Counted from the stretch's first letter, positions 23,476 through 36,765 are shown. The stretch is 64,000 bases of DNA from Hanleya hanleyi (GCA_036873755.1 JAVTVY010025132.1:1-64000); one strand, 5' to 3'. Numbers and translations: made by a program. Notes: generated from the sequence alone by a model not told the origin.

Positions 23476-26290
23476 AGTCTGCTTCCCACACAGGTAAGAA
23501 TAGCACGGCGTCTCAACCCTTCCGGCAGCTGCGACCCGTCTATAAGCACGGCCTGTGTCTGCACAACCTCACGACGACCCCTTAGGTAAGAACCACGTAC
23601 AGCTCACCATCCGTGGCCGTCAGGACAACTACTTGGGTATATAGTGTGCGATTATTTCATCTGGTACCGTTATAGCACCATTTCTGCATGTAGACTGTCG
23701 ATGGCGACCCTCTGTGACCTTCTGCGACCCGGTCGCAAGCCTCTGCGATCTTCTGCGATCTTTTGCGACCCGGTCGCAGGTCTGTAGATTTAAAGGTTTA
23801 TCGACGTTTCTCGGAAGAAGAAGTCTGTCTGTGCTGTGCCTTGTCTTTTCTTTACTGTCTGTAACTTGTATCTTGTCTTTGGCCCTGTCTTTTCTTTACT
23901 GTCTGTAACCTGTGTCTTGCCTTGACTGTACAGTCTGTAATCTTTGTGCTCTCTTTTACGCCGGTAAAACGAAGCCCGCCTGTACTGTATCTTGTCTTGG
24001 CTGTACCGGTCGTAATATCTATGGTCTTGTATGCTACTGTACTATCTGTGATCTGTACATCTTGACTTTTACTGTATTGTCTGTGCCCCGGCCGCACGGC
24101 TCCCTGAGTACACGATTTACCGACGTTTCTCGATGAAAGCAGCTCGCCCGCTCTGTGCCTTGACTGCACCGCCCCGGCCGTAATTACTGTGTTCGCTTTC
24201 GCCCCGTACAGCGTTATACGGCCGTCTGCGCCGAATTAACAGGCTGCACGATACGTCGTTGTATTATGGCAGGGGGACGGTTGGCTCATTTGTCGCTGTA
24301 TTTACCGTACAGTGGCGTATAATCTGAGGGTGGAGGAAGTCCCTACTTATCGTCATATACCGCTTCACGACCGATAAAATCGACACATAAATAATACGGC
24401 TTAAGTCCCAGTGCTGCGGGATAGCTCAGTAATACCGTGTCGAAATCATCAATCTACTGGTACTGACCTATCTCCCTATTCTATACTGAGGTCAGACCAT
24501 GCAAATTACCAGAATGTGCTACTTGGTAATGCATGTCCCGTTGCAGTATTATAGCATAAACACAGACTACATAAAACCCGCCAGTCGGTCTTCCCTATAC
24601 TATAGTACACCGCACAAACACGTTTTCCACACTGAAAATGCAAGCCGGCAAATTCGCATTGGTACTGCGTGTTTTCCACAGGTTGTACTCGCTACAGGAT
24701 TTACCATCGTTTAGACTCCCCAGGCCAAAACAATTACATTTGCGACCGACCGCAAATTACGCCAAAAATCAATAAGTTACAGACTGTACCTGACGTGCTT
24801 TCTCCAGCGCTGTCTTTCTGGTCTGAACACGCTCGAAATGTCTGCACGAGGTTATATAGTGTGTGCACTCTCCGTACTAGTTCGATACGCAGAAATGCCT
24901 CACAGGGGATTTCGGAGACGTTTCGCCTACGGAGAAACGGAGACGTTTCGCCTACCATGAATTATCGTCTCTCACAGCAGAATTACAGTTCATAGTCCAT
25001 AAATGAGAATGACGTCCCAATCTATAATTTGTAGAGAAAATTCCACGTAAAGGGCAACTCCTATCTCGCTCTGGTAATCGAAAAATACGGGGGAATGCAT
25101 TTCCGATATCTGCCTTGCTCGACGCTGACGACACGGGTCAAGGTCGTTCTTCCACATTCCAGCGATAGTACACGGCTCCTGATTCAAACTGTTCTCTACA
25201 CAAACGGTGAGCCGTTACACTTGTATAAACCGACCAACCTTAATGTATCGGCATTTGTATTTTGTACCAATGGATCACTTACTACGGATTTGAACTTTGT
25301 AGATCAGAGCCCTGTCAAAACGAAACCAAAATGTTGGTCCCAACCAAGGTCGGAGGATACAGGTTTCTCTGTATTCTATGTGAACAGCTAAACTGAACTA
25401 TTATTAGATGCTATTTATTATTCGCTGCACAATATTAATGGCGTTTTTTGCTTCTCTGGCTGCACCGAAGAACTCATGTTTGTATATAGGAGTATGTCCT
25501 CTTTATGAAAATGCAAATAAAATATCAATTATAAAAAAAAACTTTCCCAGCATTCCTCCCATGCGGTCTTAATTGCTTCAATAATTGAATAGCACATTAT
25601 TCAATTCAAAAATCTTTTCAAAGCTGTTCCTGTTCAAGATAATATTTTCTTTTTTGTTATTTCTTACTAAAATATTTCCCATGTTGGAAGATGAGCAGAA
25701 ACAAGCGAAGTAGATATTAAATTGAATTTGTCGGGAACCTCCTTGAGGTATTGGCAATTATGTGAAGGTGACAACCACTCTCTTACAACAACAACATCTT
25801 ACACTAGGGGACCCTTTTACACACTAGGCAAAACATATAATTAACCAGTAATGTCCTAATCCTGATTGCTCTGGTCATCCCTCCATGTGATAATGGAACT
25901 AAAATCCGCCAAATAGAGTAACCTGAATTTAATGTACTAAATACCAGCTCAGATTTTTCCACCATATGCTCGACTCTGCTCCACAGATGTAGGCTGAATT
26001 TATTTCGCTTGTGAGCGAGTAAGATGATCGATTACATATTCACTTATTAATTAGTTGTTCCGAGAATTGGCAGTTCGCCTTCGCGGTTTTGCGATACGGT
26101 TTTACGAACATTATACTGTAAGCATCTTCTCGGTGGAAAGAATAAACATATGAAAAAATGATGAGGCGAGAGGGGTAAATATATGGAAAGAATAGCTCAC
26201 GACGATTAATGTTGCCATGGAGGAAACATGAGCAGACAATTGCGTATGATGGCTCATTCGTGCTATATCAATGTGATCAGGTAGACGGTA
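23476..26290. other. Non-coding region
   Basis: No gene is recognised. 23820-24080 has drifting TTGTCTTTTCTTTACTGTCT-like repeats. 24900-24955 repeats GGAGACGTTTCGCCTAC. Several 60-110 codon frames exist (24499-24714, 24669-24995, 25095-25391) but show no domain, and they overlap frames on the other strand. Confidence 0.5.
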
Positions 26291-26329
26291 CGATGCTGAA
26301 AACGTTACCGATAACGTTACGATGATAGT

Positions 26330-27742
26330 ACGATACATTGTGATAATAACCGTAGTACGGGGTCCTTAGTACGATACATTGTGATAATAACTGTAGTACG
26401 GGGATCTTAGTACGATACATTGCGATAATAACTGTAGTACGGTGTCCTTATACATTGCGATAATAACTGCGGTACGGGGTTCTTAGTTCGATACATTGCG
26501 ATAATAACTGTAGTACGGGGTCCTTAGTACGATACATTGCGATAATATCTGTAGTACGGGGTCCTTAGTACGCTACATTGTGATAATAACTGCAGTACGG
26601 GGTCCTTAGTACGATACATTGTGATAATACCTGTAGTACGGGGTCCTTAGTACGATACATTTTGATAACTGTAATACAGTGTCCTTAGTACGATACATTT
26701 TGATAATAACTGTAGTATGGGGTCCTTACTACGACACATTGCGATAATAACTGCAGTACGGCGTCTTTACTAGGATACATTGCGATAATGACTGAAGTAC
26801 GGGCTCCTTAGTACGATGCGTTGTGATAATAACTGCAGTATGGGGTCCTTAGTACGATACATTGTGATAATGACTATAGTACGGGTCCTTGGTACGACAC
26901 ATTGTGAATATAACTGTAATACGGGGTCCTTAGTACGATACATTGTGATAATAACTGTAGTACGGGGTCCTTAGTACGATACATTGTGATACTAACTGTA
27001 GCACGGGGTCTTTAGTACGATACATTGTGATAATAACTGTAGTACGGGGTCCTTAGTACGATACATTGCGATAATAACTGTAGTACGGGGTCCTTAGTAC
27101 GATACATTGCGATAATATCTGTAGTACGGGGTCCTTAGTACGCTACATTGTGATAATAACTGCAGTACGGGGTCCTTAGTACGATACATTGTGATAATAC
27201 CTGTAGTACGGGGTCCTTAGTACGATACATTTTGATAACTGTAATACAGTGTCCTTAGTACGATACATTTTGATAATAACTGTAGTATGGGGTCCTTACT
27301 ACGACACATTGCGATAATAACTGCAGTACGGCGTCTTTACTAGGATACATTGCGATAATGACTGAAGTACGGGGTCCTTAGTACGATACGCTGTGATAAT
27401 AACTGCAGTACGGGGTCCTTAGTACGATACATTGTGATAATGACTATAGTACGGGTCTTTGGTACGACCGATTGTGAATATAACTGTAATACGGGGTCCT
27501 TAGTACGATACATTGTGATAATAACTGTAGTACGGGGTCCTTAGTACGATACATTGTGATACTAACTGTAGTACGGGGTCTTTAGTACGATACATTGTGA
27601 TAATAACTGTAGTACGGGGTCCTTAGTACGATAAGTTGCGATAATAACTGTAGTACGGGGTCCTTAGTAGGCTACGTTGCGATAATAACTGTAGTACAGA
27701 GTCCTTAGTACGATACATTGTGATAATAACAGTAGTACAGGT
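26330..27742 (+). repeat. 41-bp minisatellite with ~570-bp higher-order repeat
   Basis: About 34 units contain TTAGTACGATACATTGTGAT, AATAACTGTAGTACGGGGTC and a final C. The variant series that starts with CGCTACATTG at 26571 recurs at 27141, so about fourteen units were duplicated as a block of about 570 bp. The period of 41 is not a multiple of 3 and every frame is closed, so it is non-coding. Confidence 0.93.
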
Positions 27743-27749
27743 ATGTTAT

Positions 27750-29292
27750 ATGTATGTTATATGTGTTGTAATTTTTACCTGTGTATGGCGAGATTCTGCT
27801 GGTGGACGCTTCGTCCCCGAGGTCCGCCCCCTGTACAGACCTTTTGGTCTTTGACATATGTTGGCATTTGTGGGAAGTTGATGCTGGGTCGACATGGGAC
27901 CTTACAGACTAGTCTTTTGTGTTAAATGCCGTTATTTTCATCTGACGACGATACAGCTCACCAATCCCCTGTGTACGAGTTGTCACAGCGGAGCAGCTCA
28001 TCAATTACCAACATACCAGTAGTCAGAGCATTTCCATCATAGCTCTCTAGATTTGTGTCTAATACCGCTTATGTGGTGCTAGGGGCCGTGTGGTCATATC
28101 ATCAAAGTTGTCACATGAACAGGTACAATGCAATCGTACCTGAGATACAACACATATCCCGAATCGTTAGATTCTTGGTATGTGCTTTATAAAAGGTTAA
28201 TCGGAAGACTATACTGTGAAGTCATGTGGCTCTGTCAGTGTGTCGGCACCACTTCCCACTTTCCTTGTATGTGTTGTAAATTTTACCTGCATATGGCGAG
28301 ATTCTGCTGGTGGACGTTTCGTCTGCGAGGCCCGCCCCATGTACAGACCTTTTGGTCTTTGACATATGTTGGCATTTGTGGGAAGTTGATGCTGGGTCGA
28401 CATCGGGCCCTAGAAACTACTCTTTTGTGTTAAATTCCGTCATTTTCATCTGACGACGATACAGCTCACCAATCTCCAGTGTACGAGTTGTCGCAGCGAA
28501 AAAGCTCACCAATTACCAATATACGAGTTGTCAGAGCATTTCCATCATAGCTCTCTAGATTTGTATCTAATACCGCTTATGCCGGTGCTAGGGGCTGTGT
28601 GGTCATCATATCATCCAAATTGCTACATGAACAGGTACAATAAAAGTGTACCTGAGATACAACACATATCACGAAACATCAGATTCTTGGTATGTGCTTT
28701 ATAATAGGTTAACCGGAAGGCTATACTGCTAAGTCATGTGGCTCTGTCAGTGTGTCGGCACCACTTCCCACTTCCCTTATATGTGTTGTAATTTTTACCT
28801 GTATATGGCGAGATTCTGCTGGTGGACGTTTCGTCCCCGAGACCCGCCCCCTGTACAGACCTTTTGGTCTTTGATATATGTTGACATTTGTGGGAAGTTG
28901 ATGCTGGGTCGACATCGGGCCTTACAGACTAGTCTTTTGTGTTAAATTCCGTCATTTTCATCTGACGACGATACAGCTCGCCAATACCCGGTGTACGATT
29001 TGTCACAGTGAAAGAGCTCACCAATTACCAATATATGACTTGTCAGAGCATTTCCATCATAGCTCTCTAGATTTGTATCTAATACCGCTTATGCCGATGC
29101 TATGGGTCGGGCGGTTATATCATCCAAGTTGCTACATGAACAGATACAATAAAGGCGTACCTGAGATGCAACACATATCACGAATCGTTAGATTCTTGGT
29201 ATGTGCATTAAAATAGGTTAACCAGAAGACTATACTACTCTGTCAGTATGTCGGCACCTCTTCCCACTTCCCTTATATGTGTTGTAATTTCA
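27750..29292 (+). repeat. ~510-bp tandem repeat, three copies plus partial end
   Basis: GCGAGATTCTGCTGGTGGAC lies at 27788, 28296 and 28808 (steps of 508 and 512). Each unit continues through CTTTTGGTCTTTGACATATG, AGCATTTCCATCATAGCTCT and TAATACCGCTTATG with GCTAGGGGCCGTGTGG. The last two are related to the tail of the RT element at 16300 and 35650. A truncated start of a fourth unit ends near 29292. It abuts the 41-bp array. Confidence 0.92.
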
Positions 29293-31380
29293 CGCATGAT
29301 GCTTGAATCAATACTCAACTTGATATGTGTCAGAAATCCGTTCCCATTTTCCTTTTTAACATTGTTCAAAAAGTGAGAGAATCTTTATCACAGTAAATTT
29401 GGTTCATTCCATGTAGAAAGTTTGGAAAACTTAATGAATAGTCAGCACTTTGGATATTGTTTTATCTGCAGGTTGCATTTAAACAGTAAACCACACCATT
29501 AAAATTTTCTTATATAGTTAAGAGAAGTACCCAACCAAGGGTGGCATTTTTGGTGCTTTAAATGTTAAGGTGTACCTCAGAAAATCTATTTGCCGAACTG
29601 TCCTTTATCCCCCGTGGTTTGTCACATGGCTACAAAGACAGCACAGTTCATAACATTCGTGGAATGTAGACTCATGTCGTCAAGATACAGTGCCATTTCT
29701 GAGCGGGTCAAGATTTAAATCTCAATAATTCGTGAGACCCAACCACAATGTTCATCAGATGAATAGCTGTTGATTCTAGCGTGAACCGCCAATATGGACT
29801 GACAGCGTATGCTGATGTTCGTTTTCCTCCAAAGCGAGTGTGTTCGTAGTTGGAGCTATTTCACGGTGAAGAATATCAATGATTGGATTCGACAATTGTC
29901 TGATCTGATGATTGGGATAAGACAAAGTGTTTTGTATAATGGCATGGACGAACCTGCGCAAGCTTCAAAAGCAGGGTTCCCGAATCAATTAAGGGTTCCT
30001 GAATCAATGCGGACAAGCCGACGGATGTAGCAGCCCTAAACAACGCAACACGATGTTATGCGTCGATATGTCGTTCGTTAGCTTCGAAATTGAACAGTAG
30101 ATATTAATGACCGAGTATGTAGATGTTGTGACACCAGGTCAAGTTCCATAATGGATGACATCGACCTATTTTCAAAGGTATTTAAGTGATAACATGGATA
30201 AACACGAAACAACGTGACCTAGATTCTCGTTATTTGGCTGCCTCATACTAACCTCAAGATCAAATTTATTTCACAATGGGCTCAGCCGCAAAGGTGATGA
30301 AGGTCACAATTTGAGAGCCAGTCACATCTCCTCACAAACGCTGACGGGGAATAATTGGGCAAAAACGGTATACAGATAGGTTGTAATGGTCTAGACTGTC
30401 CAGTATGCTCGTTGACGTTCGGATTATAGAATATATAAAGAATAAGCCAAGATTCACGTTTTGATGACGTCATAGTGAGGTCTTTTTTCAAAAAGTCAAT
30501 TGTGAAAGATTATTTTATAGGAGTTTCGGACTTGTTTTAGCATGAATAAGGCACTTTGTTTATAGACGCCGGACCTATTATTGGCGGCAGCTGGCCAAGC
30601 GGGTGGGGGTAAGTTTGTACATTGTTCTATAATTCAGGACTAACGGGTGTCTTGAAAGTTGAGTTTGTGGAAATCTGCATTGGCGGATAAGAAATGTTCC
30701 ATGTCTGGAATTGGCAAGTAAACTTCTTCTTCATACTTCGATCTCTAAAATTATTTTGGAACCTTTCAGCAGACATTGCGATAATAAGGGACAACCATGT
30801 CGATGTTTTGTCGCATTGCGATGTTAAGGACCATTGCGATGATATGAGCCCATACAGACGGTCAAACAGACAGACGAAACCAATATCCTCGCCAACCCCG
30901 TAGTGGGCGAGAGTAATAACCTATTTTCTGCTAACCCTGTTCTTCTAACAATGTATACAAATCTGCTATCGATTATCTACTCACTTATTCATGGCTTTTT
31001 CGAAGACTGAAAGTGAGCGATTGAATTGGCGATAAGTTATTCGACAAAAAGTAAGTATCTACTCGGCGGAAAAATTAAATATTTTGACTTCTGTATATTT
31101 AAGTCGCTCCCATGAGCTTGTTTACATATTTATATATCTACGATAAACACAGTGACAATATTATCAGAATAAATATTTTAATTAGCATAATGTGCTTTAG
31201 CCTCGTTACCTATTTACTACACCATTGTACACTGTATTTTGCCATTCCCAGACTGTTGCACTATGCTAGAATCCGATTACACAAAGCAGTTATATTGGTC
31301 TTGGCAAATCATCAGCATGGCAGCACGTGTCTCATTAGGATATAAAGGATGTCTATTCATGGCACAGTGACAAGAAACAT
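29293..31380. other. Non-coding region
   Basis: No gene is supported. 30865-30925 (CAGACGAAACCAATATCCTC then GCCAACCCCGTAGTGGGCGA) matches a similar block at 33400-33465 and looks like the end of a dispersed repeat. Confidence 0.5.
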
Positions 31381-31384
31381 ACGC

Positions 31385-31630
31385 AGTTAAGCTTCGCTTA
31401 TCGGTGTGAGACAATCTATCGTGTCTGTGAGAAAAAGCTACCGAGTGACTTTGAGATAACCCAGGCCGTATTGCTGTGAGATGACCTACCGTGTCATTTT
31501 GACAAAACATACAGTCACTTTGAGATAACCTATACCGTATCGCTGTGAGATTACCCATCGTGTCATTGTGAAATAACACACAAGGTTACTTTTGATAACC
31601 TATACCGTATTGCTACGAGATAACCCACTG
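31385..31630 (+). repeat. ~69-bp tandem repeat, three units
   Basis: Units share TTGAGATAACC(T/C)A, GCCGTATTGCTGTGAGAT or CCGTAT(T/C)GCT, and ACC(T/C)A(C/T)CGTGTCATT. Anchors at 31450, 31520 and about 31590 give steps near 69-70. Confidence 0.75.
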
Positions 31631-31750
31631 ATTGAATCAGTGTAATATAAAAGGTTTTGTTCATACGAATATATTGTGATTCTGAGCTTATTGTGTAGAT
31701 AAGGGAAATTCGGGAAGTCTAGTTGAGTAAAACCTGTCTCCAAGAACAAA

Positions 31751-32665
31751 ATGTTCACTCAAGTACTTTTGCTCTTACTGAACATTATCTCAATAACAAG
31801 TGCACAAGAAAAAGGTAAATTATCGTACAGATGCCCGGACTGGGCAATTTACAGCGAGGACGATATGATGTCTTACTCGTTGGTGCGGGATGGAATTTGC
31901 TATTCATATCACAGGACAGTCACGATTTGGAAGAGTGCTGCTGAAGCTTGTGAGGAGAATGGAGGTCAACTGGTAAAAATTACCAACGAGGATCTTAACC
32001 AATTCATCCAAGAGATTCCAGTCCAGAACTTCTGGATTGGCGCCAAAAGAAGCGGAGGAAAATAGTTTTGGTCCGATGGTGACCCAGTTGCATTTACCGA
32101 TTGGAGTCCATTGACCGGTGATGCAGTTTCGTCTTGGTTTACTCGAAGTGAAACGTGCGTGATGATGTCTAATAATATGATTATCGGTTCCTGGGTTAAA
32201 AAAACATGTAAGACAGAGTTATCTTACACCTGCGAATATAATGCTGTACAATACGATCATTTATCGTCCGATGTTACCGAAATTATATCAACTGTCACTT
32301 CAGCGACAAAGTACAGCAATGTTACCCCTAGCACCACAAAATCTCCGGGTTTGGATCATAACGCATCCAAGGATAACCAGGTAGTTGGGGGTGTGAAAAG
32401 ACGCGGTCAGTTCAATCGAATCAGAGACCGTAATGGCGTCGACAATATCTGGTTGATGACCGAACCCGTCGATACAATAAGACAACGCTCCGCATCACAA
32501 TGTGCCAGGAAATGTGTCCAACAAACCCAGTTCGTGTGTAATATGTTTAACATCCATCAGAAGAAAGGATTGTGCAGATTATATACCTTAGCCGATCCCG
32601 TGGTAGAAGAGATGACTGTCAGTGACGGTTGGACTCTATGGAAACCACAAGATCTATATGTGTAA
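31751..32665 (+). pseudogene. Secreted C-type lectin/PAN paralogue with one in-frame stop
   Basis: The layout matches the gene at 8519: a clear signal peptide (VLLLLLNIISITSAQ), CPDW, ICYSYHR, ENGGQLVKITNEDLNQF and FWIGAKR. A TAG at 32063-32065 stands exactly where the paralogue has Trp of KWFWPDG. After it the same frame runs on without damage to 32665 (FTDWSP, a Cys pair, YTCEY, then the PAN-like CARKCVQQTQFVCNMFN and LCRLYTL). All cysteines needed for both folds are kept. This is a single TGG-to-TAG change in an otherwise clean gene. It could be a very young pseudogene, a sequencing error, a null allele or read-through. Like its paralogue it is intronless and lacks EPN/QPD. Confidence 0.8.
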
Positions 32666-33475
32666 TCTTCTCACAGATACATCATTTCAATTGATGAAAT
32701 GTTAGGCAGAATGTTTTTGCTAAATTTTTGCTATGGATATAATCGACATCGGGAGCAAATCCCCGTATCCTTTCTCAGATCTGAGGATCTAAGTAGTTCT
32801 TGGAACTATTTCATAAACCATTCGGAAAAATATTAGGAGACCATCCGTCTTCCGAGGAACTATTTGTGAGCCCAGTGCTATGTTGTGTTAATCCGAGAGC
32901 CAGTGGTCGGACACTGGGTCTATAGCAGTTTAGTCTCAAAGTGATATCCTGTTTCATTGTTTCATGGTCATTTAATGATTGCTATCATGCTCTTGTAATG
33001 TTACGCCTATGATATTGTCGATAGTTGCATTGGAGCATGTTAATATATAAGCAAAGAATTCCGTATTCAAGGACTAAACAGTCGCTTAAATGTGTTGAAA
33101 AAACTTGAATCTTCGTGAAGCATTCAAGATACATCGCCGAGCGAAAATGTTTTACCAAAATTATTATTCTTTTAGCTGCTTGAGACTTGTTTAGCGATTT
33201 TGAATGTCTGGTCCCAATGCCATACATCTGAATTCTGGATGTAAATATATCATAAGCACATTCGAACAACACGTCAAGAATTGTTGTTAACTCGAATAGT
33301 ATTTTGCATAGTGAGGTTAACATCTGATCAAGTTTGAAATTCGCAAAATCTCCAATGAAAACTTTTTCAATGGTTCACCAATCAGCTTGAAGAAATAGAC
33401 GGACAAACAGACGGAGAGACATACAAATCAAAACAATATCCTCGCCAACTACATTGTACGTAGTAAGCGAGATTA
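32666..33475. other. Non-coding 3' flank
   Basis: No gene. It ends with a dispersed-repeat block (33395-33465) similar to 30865-30925, immediately before the MITE. Confidence 0.5.
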
Positions 33476-33804
33476 CACTCTCATAGATATTCAGGGAATA
33501 ATCCTGAATAGATCAGGATTTTACCTGAAACCCAGGGATAATTTCCTAAAATTCAGGTATATCAACCATGAATTAAAGCTAAGTTACCTGAAGTTTAGGA
33601 GATTTTACGTACCTGAATAGGGTCGGGAACTTACTAATCAGGGTGATAAATTTGCCTGAATTTCAGGAAAAATCATCTAATTCAGAAATCTCATTCTTAA
33701 AATTCAGGTAATCAACCCTAAATTTTAGCCAACATCCCTGAAATTGTGTTGTGAATATACAACCTGGTCAGTTCAGAACATTTACCTGAATATTTCTGAG
33801 AGTG
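33476..33804. mobile_element. 329-bp MITE with TA target duplication
   Basis: The left end CACTCTCATAGATATTCAGG and the reverse complement of the right end, CACTCTCAGAAATATTCAGG, match at 18 of 20 positions. TA flanks both sides (33474-33475 and 33805-33806). The interior has no ORF and consists largely of repeated CCTGAAT/ATTCAGG motifs in both orientations. The structure is typical of a Tc1/mariner-mobilised miniature element. Confidence 0.85.
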
Positions 33805-34049
33805 TAGTAACCTATATTCTGTTAAGTATGTTTTGAGAATTCAAGGTCCTACCTCGAATTAAATGTGATTGTTTTATTGTTACATCTTTGTATAATACAC
33901 CTGATAAACGGGGATGGTGTGTGATCGTATATTTTCTACAACGAGAAATTGAAGAAATTTCGTGTTGACGGGGTAACGTCTGATATTCCGTGGTATATAT
34001 CGCATGGAGGGAACACAGAAGAAAACAGTTTATAAAAGAAACCATTTAC

Positions 34050-34395
34050 CGTTTTGCTGTATTTTTATTTCATCAAGTTCAGGAGTGTTTGCCATGTATT
34101 GTGAAATATGGATAATGCATTTAAATGTAAACACAGCTAGAGTTGTAATATATGATGCTCGGAGTACTAATGCATTTTTTCCCCAATTGATAGTGCTGAT
34201 ATTGACAATTTTAATATGTATCTGGGTGTTAACTTTTCTCAAACAAGATGTTCCCTCCACGCGAAGAAATATTTAGATGCTATCGAGCCATATTGATGTT
34301 GAAATGGAAAGCTTAATATTCCTATTGCTGGGCAATTATCCTTGACAGCCATTTCGCCTATACTGTTGTGGATTTAGAGCAGAAGTGGGTCTCTC
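34050..34395 (+). pseudogene. LINE reverse-transcriptase thumb fragment
   Basis: Across frames one can read DIDNFNMYLGVNFSQTRCS then LHAKKYLDAIEPY (34195-34295), followed by KLNIPIAGQLSL and ISPILLW. This resembles the conserved YLGV..S, LNIP and ILPILLYG region of CR1-like ORF2. Stops and shifts are frequent. Confidence 0.5.
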
Positions 34396-34556
34396 TGTCT
34401 ACATATTAAACATTGAAGCTTTGTCAAGATTCTTGATATTTAATATTTCGCCAGGTATAAGGCACAATGGATATATAGCTCATGAATGTCTAGTTGTTTT
34501 TCATGTGATAAGACTGCATTTTTGTTGCAACGTATTCTCCTTTCCTTACGTATTGT

Positions 34557-34585
34557 GTGTGTTGGTGTGTGTGTGTGTGTGTGTG
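34557..34585 (+). repeat. (GT)n microsatellite
   Basis: A run of about ten GT dinucleotides. Confidence 0.85.
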
Positions 34586-34983
34586 ATCCTTCTCATCCTT
34601 TTGCTATCAGTAGTCCAAGTGTTATGCCACAAGAGATATCCTTCCAATCCTTCAGTAGTTCAAGGATTGTGCCACAGGCGATACATTGTCCCTGCTTGTG
34701 TTTATAATGCGAGCATATCCGTAAACAATGTTAGATGTATATGTATACATATATGCGTATTGCCCTATGGACAATGATTCTGGCGTAGTCTGACTGTTTA
34801 AAATTTTCACATACGCAAATACCTATATAACATCTCTTGTGAATGGTAGTATTTTTTTGTCGCACATAATTTGTGTAAATATTTACCAAATATGGCATTA
34901 TATAGTGTAAATATCTATATAATATACCTATCTGTACACAGTATTCTAGATGTGTATTTTGATATGTATAAAGGTTTATAGAG

Positions 34984-35870
34984 TTGCTTGAATTTCTCAT
35001 TAAAAATATCTATGTGAAATTTGGCAACACAATATATCAGCAGCATATAGGTATTCCAATGGGTACTAATTGTGCACCCCTGTTGGCTGACCAGTATCTG
35101 TTCTCTTATGAATATGATTATATGCAGGCGCTTTCAAAAACCGATCCATTCAAAGCCCGTTCCTTCTCATTCACCAAAACGCTATATAGACGATCTTCCC
35201 GCTGTGGATAATCGCTATATAAATAACACAGGATATATATCCAACTTCACTGGATTTTAAGGAAACTACAGATAGCCCTACAGGCACATCATATTTAGAT
35301 CTCTATCTCTATAGAAATGAAGCGGGCGTTCTCTCTCGTCGACTTTATGACAAAAGAGATGATTACAATTTCGACATCGTAAACTATCCCTTTCTGGACA
35401 GTAATATTCCAGCGGGACCTGGATATGGCGTATACATATCTCGCTTAGTAGCAATTGCTAGATCCTGTGTTAAATGTGATTCTAATCAACGTCACAAAAC
35501 ATTGTTGCAGAAACTTATAAAACAGGGCTATTCCACCAAGCGCCTCCACTCAAAGTTTCTCAAATTTGGCGATACATATCGCATGCTGATAGCAAAATAC
35601 GAACGTAGCGTGCAAGATCCATGGCGCTACGTTTCGTAACTTGTGTCTAATTCAGCTTAACCCGGGGCTAGGGGCCGTATGAACCCATGTACCTCAAGAT
35701 CCTCATGGTACTCATATGCACATGTTTATGTATACTATGATTGTCTTTTTGAATTTGGTGCTAATACTGTTATATGGAATACGGAATAGGTCTTTGGATT
35801 ATGGACGCGGATATTCTCTAGTGGACGACGGCTGATTTATGAATGATGGACTAGACGCTTGTAATTATAC
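34984..35870 (+). pseudogene. MGTNCAP-type reverse transcriptase fragment with 3' tail
   Basis: 34984-35211 reads LLEFLIKNIYVKFGN then IGIPMGTNCAPLLADQYLFS and YEYDYMQAL, an RT core block. YIDDLPAVDNRYINN, with the catalytic Asp pair, follows in a shifted frame near 35190. After a further shift comes SYLDLYLYRNEAGVLSRRLY, DKRDDYNFDIVNY and LIAKYERSVQDPWRYVS, ending near 35638. The tail 35640-35870 matches 16305-16705. Such RTs occur in many aquatic animal genomes and may be Penelope-like, but no GIY-YIG endonuclease is visible and the class is left open. Confidence 0.7.
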
Positions 35871-36765
35871 ATAAATATGTGTGTAACTATGTGTGTGTTT
35901 AGAGATGTGTGTATACGTGTATATACAAATATTTTATGTAAGTATGCACCGGTAATCTGCTAGATTGGCGTTTGCATATACAGTTAATTTGGATAAGCAT
36001 TCGACTAAATATTTATGATGCCATGTACACAGGAAGGTATTATTTATTTTGAAATATTAAAATATCAATATACGAGGATGAATAAATATGTACTTACTTT
36101 AAAATATAGCCCATAAAATATAACTTAAATAGCCGTACTGTCTATGGCATTTTTAGTCAATTTGGTTTGTTTTCGTATTGGTTAATACAACTCCTGTTGT
36201 TACATATATCATATGAATGATTGTATGTCTGTATGGACCCTTATGCGGATAATAAATTTAACTATTAAAAAAGTATTCTTGTGGTAAAATATACATAGTT
36301 TGATATTTTTGCTTTCTGTGTATCCGCAATTGTAATTCAAATATACTTCACATACCACAATAGGGGTCTGATTGTAATAACGTCATTCTCTCGCCCCTTG
36401 TATAATGCAGAGCCCTGCGTACAGGTATACAGGGAAGAAAATAAATGATATGTATTGACAATATTTTATTTATTTTACACGCGTTTGATATATTTTTCAG
36501 GCAGGAAAAACATATTACAATAAAAAGACAAGAGGACAATGCAGAATGTCCTCATTTTATCTTATATTCGTCGTTTAACTTCTACTAAAATATTCGTTGT
36601 TGGGATGGGTGAATTGTCTTCCGTTACAGATTCTTGGCATTGCAATTAGTTATGCGAATAATTTATTCAAGTGGTGTCATCTTCAAGACTGACCGCATTT
36701 CTATTACTGACTGGCAAGGTTATTGCCACTGAGCTGAGTGAGAGGTTCACGGCGCCTCGCTGAGC
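35871..36765. other. Non-coding
   Basis: AT-rich, no gene recognised. Confidence 0.5.

Noticed and set aside
24499..25391. Several overlapping 70-110 codon ORFs on both strands
   Set aside because: No domain, signal or repeat similarity, and they overlap on opposite strands as expected by chance.
34984..35640. Firm assignment of the MGTNCAP reverse transcriptase to Penelope-like elements
   Set aside because: No GIY-YIG endonuclease or terminal structure is visible, so the class was left open.
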